NCBI GenBank assembly: GCA_035388585.1
Contig: DAOOQE010000006.1
Coordinates: 1 to 61,970 of the forward strand
DNA length: 61,970 nucleotides
Source of the DNA: CAG-492 sp035388585
Lineage (GTDB): Bacteria > Bacillota > Clostridia > TANB77 > CAG-508
Reading direction: 5' to 3'
The notes below the pieces were generated by a model. That model was not told the DNA's origin. It saw only the letters and a program-made list of their open reading frames with translations, and did not search any database. How positions within the stretch are numbered: the first letter of the stretch is position 1; each line of letters starts with the position of its first letter. This document shows, piece after piece, positions 23,787 to 31,672 of this stretch. A program made the position numbers and the translations under genes.

Positions 23787-23918
23787 CTAACAGGCAAACC
23801 ACGTTAAACCTATTATTGCTAATAACCATCCTGTTATTGGAAGTAATAATACTAGTAATATACCTATTCCTATACCTATCATACATACACCAATAGTTTT
23901 TCTAAATAAACAAAACAT
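23787..23918 (-). CDS. Small membrane protein (43 aa), Gly-rich
   Basis: Begins MFCLFRKTIGVCMIGIGIGI and continues through LLVLLLPITGWLLAIIGLTW to a final FAC. Two short hydrophobic helices flank a PITG turn, with a glycine-zipper pattern (GIGIG). AAGGAGG lies 9 bases before the ATG, so translation is well supported. It sits 48 bases upstream of spoVM in the same direction and could be co-transcribed, which hints at, but does not prove, a sporulation role. I do not recognise the family. Confidence 0.7.
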   Translation of the reverse strand: MFCLFRKTIGVCMIGIGIGILLVLLLPITGWLLAIIGLTWFAC

Positions 23919-24033
23919 CCTATATTACCTCCTTATACTTAATATTATATTTTATTAAAAAATAAATGTTACATAATATCTTTAATAAATATAAAAATTT
24001 CTTGTAATATAAAATTTCTTGTAATATAAAAAA

Positions 24034-24059
24034 ATGGCAATTCATTTCTGAATTGCCAT
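24034..24059 (-). terminator. Terminator of the paralogue pair
   Basis: ATGGCAATTCA / TGAATTGCCAT with a 4-base loop, followed on the minus strand by seven T. A short direct duplication (CTTGTAATATAAAATTT) lies just beyond, at 24001. Confidence 0.9.
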
Positions 24060-24067
24060 CAGTTCAA

Positions 24068-24637
24068 CTATTTACCATATACATATTTTAATTCATAATG
24101 AACTACTTTATAATCTCCATTATTTTTTAACAAATATATTTTTATATCTCCACTTCTATTATAAATTTTTGTTAATATTTGAATTTTTGCATTTACAACA
24201 ATAATGTTTTTACTTTCTTTAGAATCTTCTATACTTGTATATTCTGTTATTTTATATGTTTCATCTTTAACACTTTCAATATTTATTGCCATTCTTTCTA
24301 ATGCTTCATCAACACTATCATCACCCATGTAATCTAAGAATTTTTTTACTAACTCTGCTCTATTTGCATAGTTCTCATCAAAATCTTTTTCTTTATATCT
24401 TTGAAATATAAAGTTTCCCTCATAATCATATACACTAAGCATTTTTTTACTATCAGCATTTCCCTTTCCCTCAAAATATGTTTCTACAACATTTTTTGCT
24501 TTATTTTCATCTATTTTACCAGTTAATGCAGTAAGTGTTTTACCTCCTTTTGATGAAACTATTATAATAGCAGCTGTTATTATAGCTAACACACCAATTA
24601 CTCCACCACCTATAAGTAAAGCTTTTTTCCCATTCAT
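24068..24637 (-). CDS. Membrane-anchored protein, NTF2-like type, paralogue 2
   Basis: 189 residues. An N-terminal anchor (KKALLIGGGVIGVLAIITAA) is followed by GGKTLTALTGKIDENKAKNV and a predicted alpha/beta extracytoplasmic domain of about 140 residues resembling DUF4878/NTF2-like folds; that fold assignment is tentative. It ends in a beta-rich block (NIIVVNAKIQILTKIY; DIKIYLLKNNGDYKVVHYEL). It is the second of two adjacent paralogues. AGGAGG precedes the ATG. Function unknown. Confidence 0.75.
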   Translation of the reverse strand: MNGKKALLIGGGVIGVLAIITAAIIIVSSKGGKTLTALTGKIDENKAKNVVETYFEGKGNADSKKMLSVYDYEGNFIFQRYKEKDFDENYANRAELVKKFLDYMGDDSVDEALERMAINIESVKDETYKITEYTSIEDSKESKNIIVVNAKIQILTKIYNRSGDIKIYLLKNNGDYKVVHYELKYVYGK

Positions 24638-24777
24638 AGTATTATTCCTCCTTATTATCTATTTTTTATAAATTTTGTTTGTTTTATTACATACTTATTA
24701 TATATTACTGTTCATACTTTATTAATATCATTTATAAACTATACAATATTTTTTAATAAATTTTTTTTTATATTTAA

Positions 24778-25344
24778 TTATTGAATTATATAATAAACTA
24801 CTTTATAATCTCCATTGTTTTTTAACATATAAATATCTATTTTCTTATCTATTGTACTATTTTTTGTTGATCTTTTAACTGTTGCATTTACAACAATAAT
24901 ATTTTTGCTTTCTTCAGAATTCTTTATACTATTATATTCTTTAATTTTATAAGAATAATATCCTTGAACATCTTCGAAGTTTTTACCAATATTCTCTTTT
25001 GCTTTATCTAAATTTTCATATCTAGCAGTTTCTAAGTAATTTTTAATGAATTCTGATTTATTATCAAATTCTTGATCAAAACCTTTTTCTTTAACCTTTT
25101 TAAATATAAAATACCCTTCTAAATCGTATACACTAAACATTTTTTCACTATCTCCAGTTGACAATGCATCTAAGTATGTTTCTGCAACTGTTTTAGCTTT
25201 ATTTTCATCAATTTTTCCTGTTAATGCTGAAAGTGTTTTGCCTCCTTTTGATAAAACTAAAACAACTATCGCTGTGATTATCGCTAATACTGCAATAACC
25301 CCACCACCTATAAACAAAGCTTTTTTTACATTCATATTTTTCAC
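24778..25344 (-). CDS. Membrane-anchored protein, NTF2-like type, paralogue 1
   Basis: 188 residues, clearly homologous along its length to the next gene downstream. It shares the anchor (KKALFIGGGVIAVLAIITAI), the segment GGKTLSALTGKIDENKAKTV, the SVYDLEGYFIFKK block and the C-terminal IDIYMLKNNGDYKVVYY. Identity looks highest in the anchor and stalk and falls in the middle. The pair arose by tandem duplication, is spaced 140 bases apart and is read in the same direction. AAGGAGTG lies before the ATG. Likely an exported protein held at the membrane; function unknown. Confidence 0.75.
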   Translation of the reverse strand: MKNMNVKKALFIGGGVIAVLAIITAIVVLVLSKGGKTLSALTGKIDENKAKTVAETYLDALSTGDSEKMFSVYDLEGYFIFKKVKEKGFDQEFDNKSEFIKNYLETARYENLDKAKENIGKNFEDVQGYYSYKIKEYNSIKNSEESKNIIVVNATVKRSTKNSTIDKKIDIYMLKNNGDYKVVYYIIQ

Positions 25345-25441
25345 TCCTTATTTTATAATATTAAATTTATGTACATTTTTAATATTTTCTTACATAGTTT
25401 TACAACTGTATTCATTTTTATTTATGGTATCTTTTTTTGTA

Positions 25442-26881
25442 TTAATATTGTCTTCCCCATATTACCATTTTATCTGCTTTTTTTCCACAGCAAACGCATG
25501 TATCTGAAACTACTTCTTGTTTAAATGGTATACATCTAGATTTTGCACCTGTAATTTTATTAATTTTTTCTTCGCAATCTTCATCTCCACACCACATAGC
25601 TTTTATAAAACCTTGATTTGTATTTATTTTTTCAGAGAACTCATCTAAATTTGTGGCTACATGTGTTTTTTCTAATAATCTATTTTTACATTGTAAAAAT
25701 AAGTTGTTTTGTATATCATTTAATATTTCATCGATTTTTGATGTAATTTCTGATAATTCAACTGTTATTTTTTCTAATGTATCTCTTCTTACTATAATAC
25801 ATTGTCCATTTTCAATATCCCTTGGTCCCAATTCAATTCTTACTGGAACACCTTTTAATTCCCATTCATTAAATTTATATCCTGGTGTGCAATTTTCTCT
25901 TAAATCGATTTTTGTTCTTATATTTTTGTTTAATAACTCATAAACTTCTTGACATTTTTCTATAACACCTGGTTTATGACTAGCTATAGGAATAATTACA
26001 GCTTGTATTGGTGCAATTTGAGGTGGTAATTTTAAACCTCTATTGTCACCATGTGCCATTATTATTGCTCCTATTAATCTAGTTGATATTCCCCAAGATG
26101 TTTGGTATGGAAATTCATCTTTACCTTCTTTATTTTGATATTTAACATCAAATGCCTTTGTAAATGCCTGACCAAAATAATGAGAAGTCCCTGATTGTAT
26201 TGCTCTTCCATCATGCATCATTGTTTCTATTGTATATGTGTTTTCTGCTCCGGAAAATTTTTCTGATTTAGTTTTTTCTCCCTTGATAACAGGAATTGAT
26301 AACATTTTTTCTACTGTTTCAGAATATATTTCAAGCATTTGCATTGTTCTTGCTTTAGCTTCTTCCTCTGTTAAATGCATTGTGTGACCTTCTTGCCATA
26401 AAAATTCTCTAGAACGCAAAAACGGTTTTGTTTCCTTTTCCCATCTTAAAACATTGCACCATTGATTATGTATCATAGGTAAATCTCTCCATGATGATAA
26501 CCATTTTTTCCACATTGAACAAAACATAGTTTCAGATGTTGGTCTAATACACAATTTTTCATCTAATTCTTGTTGTCCTCCAATTGTAACCCATGCTACT
26601 TCTGGTGCAAAACCTTCTATATGATCCTTTTCTTTATTTAATAAACTTTCTGGTATTAATAATGGCATATAAACATTTTCCACACCAGTTTTTTTAAATT
26701 CTTTATCTACGTATTTTTGTATATTTTCCCAAATAGCATATCCATATGGTTTTATAGCTATACATCCTTTTGTTTCTGCATAATCAGCTAAATCGGCTTT
26801 TAATACTATATCTGTATACCATTTAGCAAAATCTTCTTCTATATTTGTAAGTTCTTTTACAAAATCTTTTTCATTTCCCAT
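25442..26881 (-). CDS. proS: Proline--tRNA ligase (archaeal/eukaryotic type)
   Basis: Class II synthetase charging tRNA-Pro. 479 residues without the bacterial editing (INS) insertion. Motifs: PYGYAIWENIQKYVDKEFKK, LCIRPTSETMFCSMWKKW, and motif 2 NVLRWEKETKPFLRSREFLWQEGHT. A C-terminal zinc-binding domain typical of type 3 ProRS follows (CGDEDCEEKINKITGAKSRC, then CVCCGKKADKMVIWGRQY). Such ProRS occur in many Clostridia. It lies 25 bases downstream of scpB and is probably read with it. Confidence 0.96.
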   Translation of the reverse strand: MGNEKDFVKELTNIEEDFAKWYTDIVLKADLADYAETKGCIAIKPYGYAIWENIQKYVDKEFKKTGVENVYMPLLIPESLLNKEKDHIEGFAPEVAWVTIGGQQELDEKLCIRPTSETMFCSMWKKWLSSWRDLPMIHNQWCNVLRWEKETKPFLRSREFLWQEGHTMHLTEEEAKARTMQMLEIYSETVEKMLSIPVIKGEKTKSEKFSGAENTYTIETMMHDGRAIQSGTSHYFGQAFTKAFDVKYQNKEGKDEFPYQTSWGISTRLIGAIIMAHGDNRGLKLPPQIAPIQAVIIPIASHKPGVIEKCQEVYELLNKNIRTKIDLRENCTPGYKFNEWELKGVPVRIELGPRDIENGQCIIVRRDTLEKITVELSEITSKIDEILNDIQNNLFLQCKNRLLEKTHVATNLDEFSEKINTNQGFIKAMWCGDEDCEEKINKITGAKSRCIPFKQEVVSDTCVCCGKKADKMVIWGRQY

Positions 26882-26906
26882 TTTATATCTCCAATCCTAT
26901 TATTTG

Positions 26907-27587
26907 TTACAATTTTTCTATTATTTCATCTCCCACAGGGGGTATTGGAGCCTCATTTTGCTTAGTAATTAATTTTTGTGTATCTAAACTCACAACATCA
27001 AACATTTCTTCTGCTGTATTCGTAATCGGTTCTTCTATCAAATCATCAATTACTATTTGTTGATTTTCGTCTAGTTTATATTTTGGTAATTCTGGTAATT
27101 CGTCTAAATTATTTAAACCAAACATTTTCAAAAATTCTGTTGTTGTTTTATATGTAGTTGGTCTACCTGGAGCATCTAATTTCCCTGCATCTTCAATTAA
27201 ATTATACTCTAATAATTTATAAATCGTTCCGTCAGAATTAACACCACGTATTGCTTCTATTTCAGCTCTTGTTATCCTTGGATTATATGCAATAATTGAA
27301 ATAGTTTCAACTGCTGCTTGAGATAAATTTGGTTTACTTCTTTTATCAAATATTGGATATAAAAATTCATAATACTCTTTTTTTGTACATAATTGATATG
27401 AATCATTTATTCTAATAATTTCAAAACCTCTTTCATCTTTTTCATATGAAGATTTTAATTCTTCTATTAAATTTACTACTTCATTATAACTTAGTTCCAA
27501 TACAGACATAAATTGTTTAATTTCTATTTCTTTTCCTGTTGAAAAAAGTATAGCTTCTATTACTGCATTATTGTTTACATTTTGCAT
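26907..27587 (-). CDS. scpB: Segregation and condensation protein B
   Basis: Winged-helix partner of the SMC-ScpA complex in chromosome organisation. The protein has the ScpB pattern EAILFSTGKEIEIKQF, RINDSYQLCTKKEYYEFL, LSQAAVETISIIAYNPRITRAEIEAIRG and the conserved APGRPTTYKTTTEFLKMFGLNNLDELP. 226 residues, with a slightly longer acidic C-terminus than usual. AAAGGAG precedes the ATG. scpA is not in the window, though it is often adjacent. Confidence 0.95.
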   Translation of the reverse strand: MQNVNNNAVIEAILFSTGKEIEIKQFMSVLELSYNEVVNLIEELKSSYEKDERGFEIIRINDSYQLCTKKEYYEFLYPIFDKRSKPNLSQAAVETISIIAYNPRITRAEIEAIRGVNSDGTIYKLLEYNLIEDAGKLDAPGRPTTYKTTTEFLKMFGLNNLDELPELPKYKLDENQQIVIDDLIEEPITNTAEEMFDVVSLDTQKLITKQNEAPIPPVGDEIIEKL

Positions 27588-27614
27588 TAGTTTTATCTCC
27601 TTTATACATATAAT

Positions 27615-27643
27615 ATTAAAACATTTTTTAGCTATTATGTCAA
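27615..27643 (-). promoter_or_regulatory. scpB promoter
   Basis: Minus strand: TTGACA (27638-27643), 17-bp spacer, TTTAAT (27615-27620). Confidence 0.65.
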
Positions 27644-27692
27644 GAGAATAAGGATTGATATTTCAAATCTCAAATATATTGTTTTTTCTTTT

Positions 27693-27748
27693 AAAATTGC
27701 ATTTGTTGTTACAAAATTGCACTTGCTTTTTCAATTCACTATCACCGA
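27693..27748. repeat. Dispersed ~55-bp repeat, copy 3
   Basis: Contains AAAATTGCATTTGTTG, TTACAAAATTGCACTTG and CTTTTTCAATTCACTAT, close to copy 1 at 2165-2225. The rest of 27749-28000 shows no gene or clear structure. Confidence 0.6.
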
Positions 27749-28014
27749 TATATCTATTTCATTAATTCATTTTGGTTAGTAGCTTTTCTTTTTTTAAATA
27801 CTAGTCCAATTTTTGGTATTATAAATATTGAATTAATAATGCATTTGTGATATTATATATTTGTTAACACAATTGTATGAAATACTTTAACAATTACGTT
27901 ACAGTATCCAATACTTTTTTATATAACTAATAATAATATTATTCTGTTTAATATTAAATACATAAAAAAAATTAAATTTTACTAAACCTAAACTTGTAAA
28001 AAGGAGGTGTTCTC

Positions 28015-28173
28015 ATGCCTAACTCAAATACCAAAAAACTAGAAATCGTAAATGGAAATGGTGAAATAGAAATTTCTCCTGTTAGAAAACATTTAGAATT
28101 AGAGAAACCAAAATCTTCACCTGAGAAAGAAAAAATAATAATTCCTTCTGAAAAAAATACTAAAAAACAATAA
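28015..28173 (+). CDS. Small hydrophilic protein (52 aa)
   Basis: A 52-residue protein reading MPNSNTKKLEIVNGNGEIEI then SPVRKHLELEKPKSSPEKEK and ending in a Lys-rich tail. Charged, proline-containing and probably disordered; no cysteine or membrane segment. AAGGAGG at 28001-28007 is a perfect Shine-Dalgarno at good spacing and a terminator follows, so translation is credible. I recall no named family. Confidence 0.6.
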   Translation: MPNSNTKKLEIVNGNGEIEISPVRKHLELEKPKSSPEKEKIIIPSEKNTKKQ

Positions 28174-28194
28174 TTTATTCTAAAAAATACCAGA

Positions 28195-28332
28195 AAATAC
28201 TAATTTTTCATAAAATTAAAAAATGATTTTCAAGAAATATAAAATAATTTTTAAGAAATAATTTTCAAGAAAATTAAAAATGGTTTTCAAAAAATTAAAA
28301 AATTATTTTCAAAAAATAGTTTTCAAAAAATT
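28195..28332. repeat. Irregular A-rich repeat region
   Basis: Several copies of TTTTCAAGAAAATTAAAAAATGA-like units (variants GATTTTCAAGAAA, GGTTTTCAAAAAATT), with spacing of roughly 20-35 bp. Confidence 0.5.
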
Positions 28333-28368
28333 AAAAAAATAAATCCTAAAATCAGGATTTATTTTTTT
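28333..28368. terminator. Bidirectional terminator
   Basis: AAAAAAATAAATCCT / AGGATTTATTTTTTT with a 6-base loop, between the 52-aa gene (+) and the SSB-like gene (-). Confidence 0.9.
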
Positions 28369-28411
28369 AATGAATTATCTATTTATTGGAATTCATAATA
28401 AATTGAAGTTT

Positions 28412-29134
28412 TTAGATCGCTTCTGAATTTTCTGAATTCTTTAAGTTATCATTATTTTCTATATTTTTATTTTCATTAATTTCTTCATCATCATTTATTA
28501 CTTCTAAACTTGATACTGAAACTTCATATGCTATTTTTGTAACAATTGTACCATCATCAAATTTTTTCTCGTATTTTCTAGATTGAACTCTACCAAGTAT
28601 TTTAACTTCTTTTCCTACAGGTATGTTTTCACAAAATCTCGCATTTCTTCCCCATGCTATACATGGAATATAATCAGATTTATTGTAAGCTCTATTTACT
28701 GCTAGTAATAAGTCAGAAATTTCTCTACCAAATGGTGTTTGTCTATAAATTGGTTTTTTACATATAAATCCATTTAAAGTTACTTCATTAGTTGAATTTT
28801 CTTTATTAACTTCAATTTCTTCTTCCTGATTTTCGATAAATTTAATCTCTTTTGCAAAAACTGTAAGAACTAGTCTGTTTCTTTCATTTTCATAACTATT
28901 ATAAGATCTAAATTGACCTTCTATAGTAACTTTTTTTCCTATTTCTAAATCTTGCTCCAACAATAATCTTTCTGAAATTGTTATTGGTATTATATCATCA
29001 TTACCACTTAAACGTGGAACTGCTAAATCGAAGTAATAAAACTTCTCTCCATAAATTTCGTGACTAAAACTTTTATCACTTGTAACTTTTCCCACTAATA
29101 CCAAGTGGTTATTATCTGCATAATTTGTAATCAA
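28412..29134 (-). CDS. Single-stranded DNA-binding family protein with two OB folds
   Basis: 240 residues. Two SSB-type OB domains lie in tandem: the first about 1-105 (NHLVLVGKVTSDKSFSHEIY, FYYFDLAVPRLSG, VTIEGQFRSYNSYENERNRL) and the second about 112-215 (VTLNGFICKKPIYRQTPFGR, LLAVNRAYNKSDYIPCIAWG, VKILGRVQSRKYEKKF). The acidic tail is Asn/Glu-rich (NDDEEINENKNIENN) and ends SENSEAI, not the DDDIPF-type tip used by SSB to recruit partners. It is therefore probably not the main replicative SSB but an accessory ssDNA-binding protein. Confidence 0.8.
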   Translation of the reverse strand: MITNYADNNHLVLVGKVTSDKSFSHEIYGEKFYYFDLAVPRLSGNDDIIPITISERLLLEQDLEIGKKVTIEGQFRSYNSYENERNRLVLTVFAKEIKFIENQEEEIEVNKENSTNEVTLNGFICKKPIYRQTPFGREISDLLLAVNRAYNKSDYIPCIAWGRNARFCENIPVGKEVKILGRVQSRKYEKKFDDGTIVTKIAYEVSVSSLEVINDDEEINENKNIENNDNLKNSENSEAI

Positions 29135-29374
29135 TTTCGTTCCTCCTTTTTTTCTTATCTATTGTATCTTAATATTATGTTCTCTATTTTTTATTTGATA
29201 AGTTCTATTATACAACAAAAAAAGGGTTTTGTCTACATAAACAGTTATTTTTTTGATATTTTGTTAATTTTATACAATATTTTTTAAATTTAAATAAACA
29301 AAACTATCTAATTATATGATATATTTTAATTATTATTCATAAATAAAATACAATTTATAAATGTTAACCAGTCT

Positions 29375-30259
29375 TTATGGAACTAAAAATTGAACAGCTT
29401 TACTTATATTTTCTATTTTTGCTTCTTTTAGTTTACCACCAAATTCTCCATCTAATGTCCAATCAATTCCTTGATTACATGTAATTTTTAAATCTGAAGT
29501 TTTAAAACAATAAATTTGTTTTTCATTACCTATTTTAAAAACTAATGATATAAATGTTTTAATAGCATCAAAAAAATTATTAATTTTTTTGATTAAAATA
29601 ACCTCAAATACTCCATCATCTAACTCGGCTTCACTATCCTTAAACCATCTAAATCCTGCTATTGATGTTGAATTAGAAATGCTTCCATAAATTATTTCAT
29701 CCTCTATTATTCTACCATTTGTTTCTATTTTCACTTTATAAATTTCTCTGGTTTTTGATTCTTTTAAAGCTTGTTTGTAATATGCCAGTCGGCCATACAT
29801 ATTTTTATCTTTTTGTGGTGTTGTATATGAGATATCAGATAACAAACCAAATAACGCAATATAATAAAAATATTTTTTATTAAATCTACCAATATCTATC
29901 TTTTTTGTTTTATAATTCTGGAACTCTTTAATATTTTTAGATTTGTATCTAGATAATTTTAGTGTTTTTGCAAAATCATTTGTGGTTCCTAATGGAATAT
30001 ATATAATAGGTATTTTTTTTCCATTTCTTATTATTCCATTAATTGTTTGACTTAATGTTCCGTCTCCTCCACAGATTAAAAATATATCTACTTGTTTTTC
30101 ATAATTTTCAATTATTTTATCTGCACCAAAATTAATCTCTGTATTTTTTATATCTACTTCATAATTTCTTTTTTTCAATTTTTTTATTAAGATTCCAACA
30201 TATTTCTCTACATATGCCCTGCCCGAACGCATATTGCATATCAAAAGTACTTTTTTCAT
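29375..30259 (-). CDS. Diacylglycerol kinase family lipid kinase (YegS/DgkB-like)
   Basis: 294 residues with the DAGK catalytic domain: nucleotide loop GGDGTLSQTING (about 80-91), IPLGTTNDFAKTLKL, then a beta-sandwich domain with GFRWFKDSEAELDDGVFEVIL. Members phosphorylate diacylglycerol or related lipids at the membrane face and feed phosphatidic acid back into phospholipid synthesis. The exact substrate cannot be told from the sequence. The start follows AAAGAGTG, a moderate Shine-Dalgarno. It stands alone. Confidence 0.9.
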   Translation of the reverse strand: MKKVLLICNMRSGRAYVEKYVGILIKKLKKRNYEVDIKNTEINFGADKIIENYEKQVDIFLICGGDGTLSQTINGIIRNGKKIPIIYIPLGTTNDFAKTLKLSRYKSKNIKEFQNYKTKKIDIGRFNKKYFYYIALFGLLSDISYTTPQKDKNMYGRLAYYKQALKESKTREIYKVKIETNGRIIEDEIIYGSISNSTSIAGFRWFKDSEAELDDGVFEVILIKKINNFFDAIKTFISLVFKIGNEKQIYCFKTSDLKITCNQGIDWTLDGEFGGKLKEAKIENISKAVQFLVP

Positions 30260-30486
30260 ATAATCACTCTTTCTTTAACTTCTTTTTTCTAAAATTAATT
30301 ATATCATTTATAAATATTTAGTCAAATAAAAATAATATCGTTTTATGTTTTAGGTTATAGAACTTGCTTTTAAATTAGAGAATTACATTTAACTATTTAC
30401 TTAACGGTTTTATGTAATGATGTTTTAATATTTTTTATTTTTATGAATATTGTATATTAGGCTTAACAGCTATTATTTTTGAAAGG

Positions 30487-30660
30487 ATGATAAATATTGA
30501 ATTTGATAAAAAACCTGATTATCAAATTGTTAAGGTTGATGGTTTTGTATCTGTTGGCAATCAATATGATATTGAAATAACCATACCTGAGGATGTTAGA
30601 GGTGTTGTTGCCGCATGTTCAAAATATTTATACTCATATATACTTCTTTCTATATGCTAA
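30487..30660 (+). CDS. Small protein of unknown function (57 aa)
   Basis: Reads MINIEFDKKPDYQIVKVDGF then VSVGNQYDIEITIPEDVRGV. The C-terminus turns hydrophobic (SYILLSIC). The only Shine-Dalgarno-like sequence, AAAGGATG, overlaps the ATG. A start at the in-frame ATT at 30496 would fit its spacing better, so either the start or the gene is atypical. A clear terminator follows (30675). Could be the front of a longer protein cut by mutation; not recognised. Confidence 0.45.
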   Translation: MINIEFDKKPDYQIVKVDGFVSVGNQYDIEITIPEDVRGVVAACSKYLYSYILLSIC

Positions 30661-30674
30661 AAAACATATACTAA

Positions 30675-30708
30675 AATAAAAGATAGTATTTTAGTACTAT
30701 CTTTTATT
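30675..30708 (+). terminator. Terminator after the 57-aa gene
   Basis: AATAAAAGATAGTA / TACTATCTTTTATT with a 6-base loop, then T-rich sequence. Confidence 0.8.
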
Positions 30709-30758
30709 ATTATATTTTTTATTTAATTTATTATTCATTATTTTTTTATATGCTTATT

Positions 30759-30868
30759 ATTCTTCTTATAATTATGTAATATTCTTCTTATAATTATGTA
30801 ATATTCTTCTTATAATTATATATTATTCTTCTTATAATTATGTAATATTCTTCTTATAATTATATATT
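30759..30868. repeat. Tandem array, 22 bp x 5
   Basis: Five contiguous 22-bp units, ATTCTTCTTATAATTATGTAAT (copies 1, 2 and 4) and its variant ending ATATATT (copies 3 and 5), with no indels. The most regular array in the window. It lies beyond the 3' end of the 112-aa gene. Confidence 0.95.
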
Positions 30869-30919
30869 ATTTTAAATTTATATTATCCTTTATAGTTTAC
30901 TTGAAATATTTTATTTATA

Positions 30920-31258
30920 CTAAATATTTGAATTTGCCCATCTTAATATTTTAATATTCCTATACACATCTAATATTTGAGCATACTTAGAATAATCATC
31001 TTCCCATATATTACATGGAACTTTTTCAAATGCACTAAACATTTTTTCAGCTTCAGATAAGAATACAACTTGTTGAACGGGATTCATTTTTTCATAAATT
31101 TTTGAGAACTTATATAGTCTTTCTAATTCTTTTGTTGCATTTATAAAACTAAAAAAATCTTTTATATTTATTCCCGCTAATTTTATTTGCAAGATACTAT
31201 ATGAAATTAAACTAAGAACTATTAATACTAAAATTGCAATAATTACTACACCTAACAT
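30920..31258 (-). CDS. Membrane-anchored protein of unknown function (112 aa)
   Basis: Start chosen at the ATG at 31258 because AAGGTGAT lies 6 bases before it; a longer frame to 31294 has no such signal. The protein begins MLGVVIIAILVLIVLSLIS, a single transmembrane helix, followed by a helical cytoplasmic-type domain (ATKELERLYKFSKIYEKMNP, FLSEAEKMFSAFEKVPCNIW, YSKYAQILDVYRNIKILRWA). No known motif. It may be an anchored adaptor; function unknown. Confidence 0.7.
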   Translation of the reverse strand: MLGVVIIAILVLIVLSLISYSILQIKLAGINIKDFFSFINATKELERLYKFSKIYEKMNPVQQVVFLSEAEKMFSAFEKVPCNIWEDDYSKYAQILDVYRNIKILRWANSNI

Positions 31259-31399
31259 ATGTATCACCTTCCAATCATATTTTAATTGTAACACATTTGT
31301 AATATTATCGCAATATTTTTGTAATGTTATTGTAATGATACAATATTATTTTTATAGTATAATTTTTTTAATTTTTGTGTTAAACTTAATTTAATAACA

Positions 31400-31590
31400 T
31401 ATTTTTTAGATAGTTTACGTTTTTATTTACATTATTACATAAGTTACAGTATTCTAATATCTGATTGTTATATACGAATTTCACGTTTTTATTTACATTA
31501 GTACTGCATTAAATATTCTATGTAAGGTAATTTTCCTTGTTTTCCAATTAGTTTATATTTACATTATTAATGCATTACATCTAATTATAT
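31400..31590. repeat. Tandem array, 66 bp x ~3
   Basis: The landmark GTTTTTATTTACATTA recurs at 31419 and 31485, and as GTTTATATTTACATTA at 31551, a period of exactly 66. The rest of each unit is diverged. It occupies the region upstream of the CDF transporter gene (31259-31627); I see no gene there. Confidence 0.75.
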
Positions 31591-31627
31591 ATATTGTTAC
31601 AAAACTACAAATTTAAGAAAGGAGAAT

Positions 31628-31669
31628 ATGATAAACAACAAAATAGTATATGTTTTTATCATAAAATAA
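31628..31669 (+). promoter_or_regulatory. Minicistron before the CDF transporter gene
   Basis: AGAAAGGAG lies 5 bases before an ATG that opens a 13-codon frame (MINNKIVYVFIIK). Its TAA is three bases before the transporter ATG, which has no Shine-Dalgarno of its own. Translational coupling is the simplest reading. Confidence 0.5.
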
Positions 31670-31672
31670 TTT

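Noticed and set aside
30759..30868. Could the regular arrays be CRISPR?
   Set aside because: Units follow each other directly with no unique spacers, the units are A+T-only, and no cas gene is in the window. The same applies to the arrays at 35062, 50796 and 56842.
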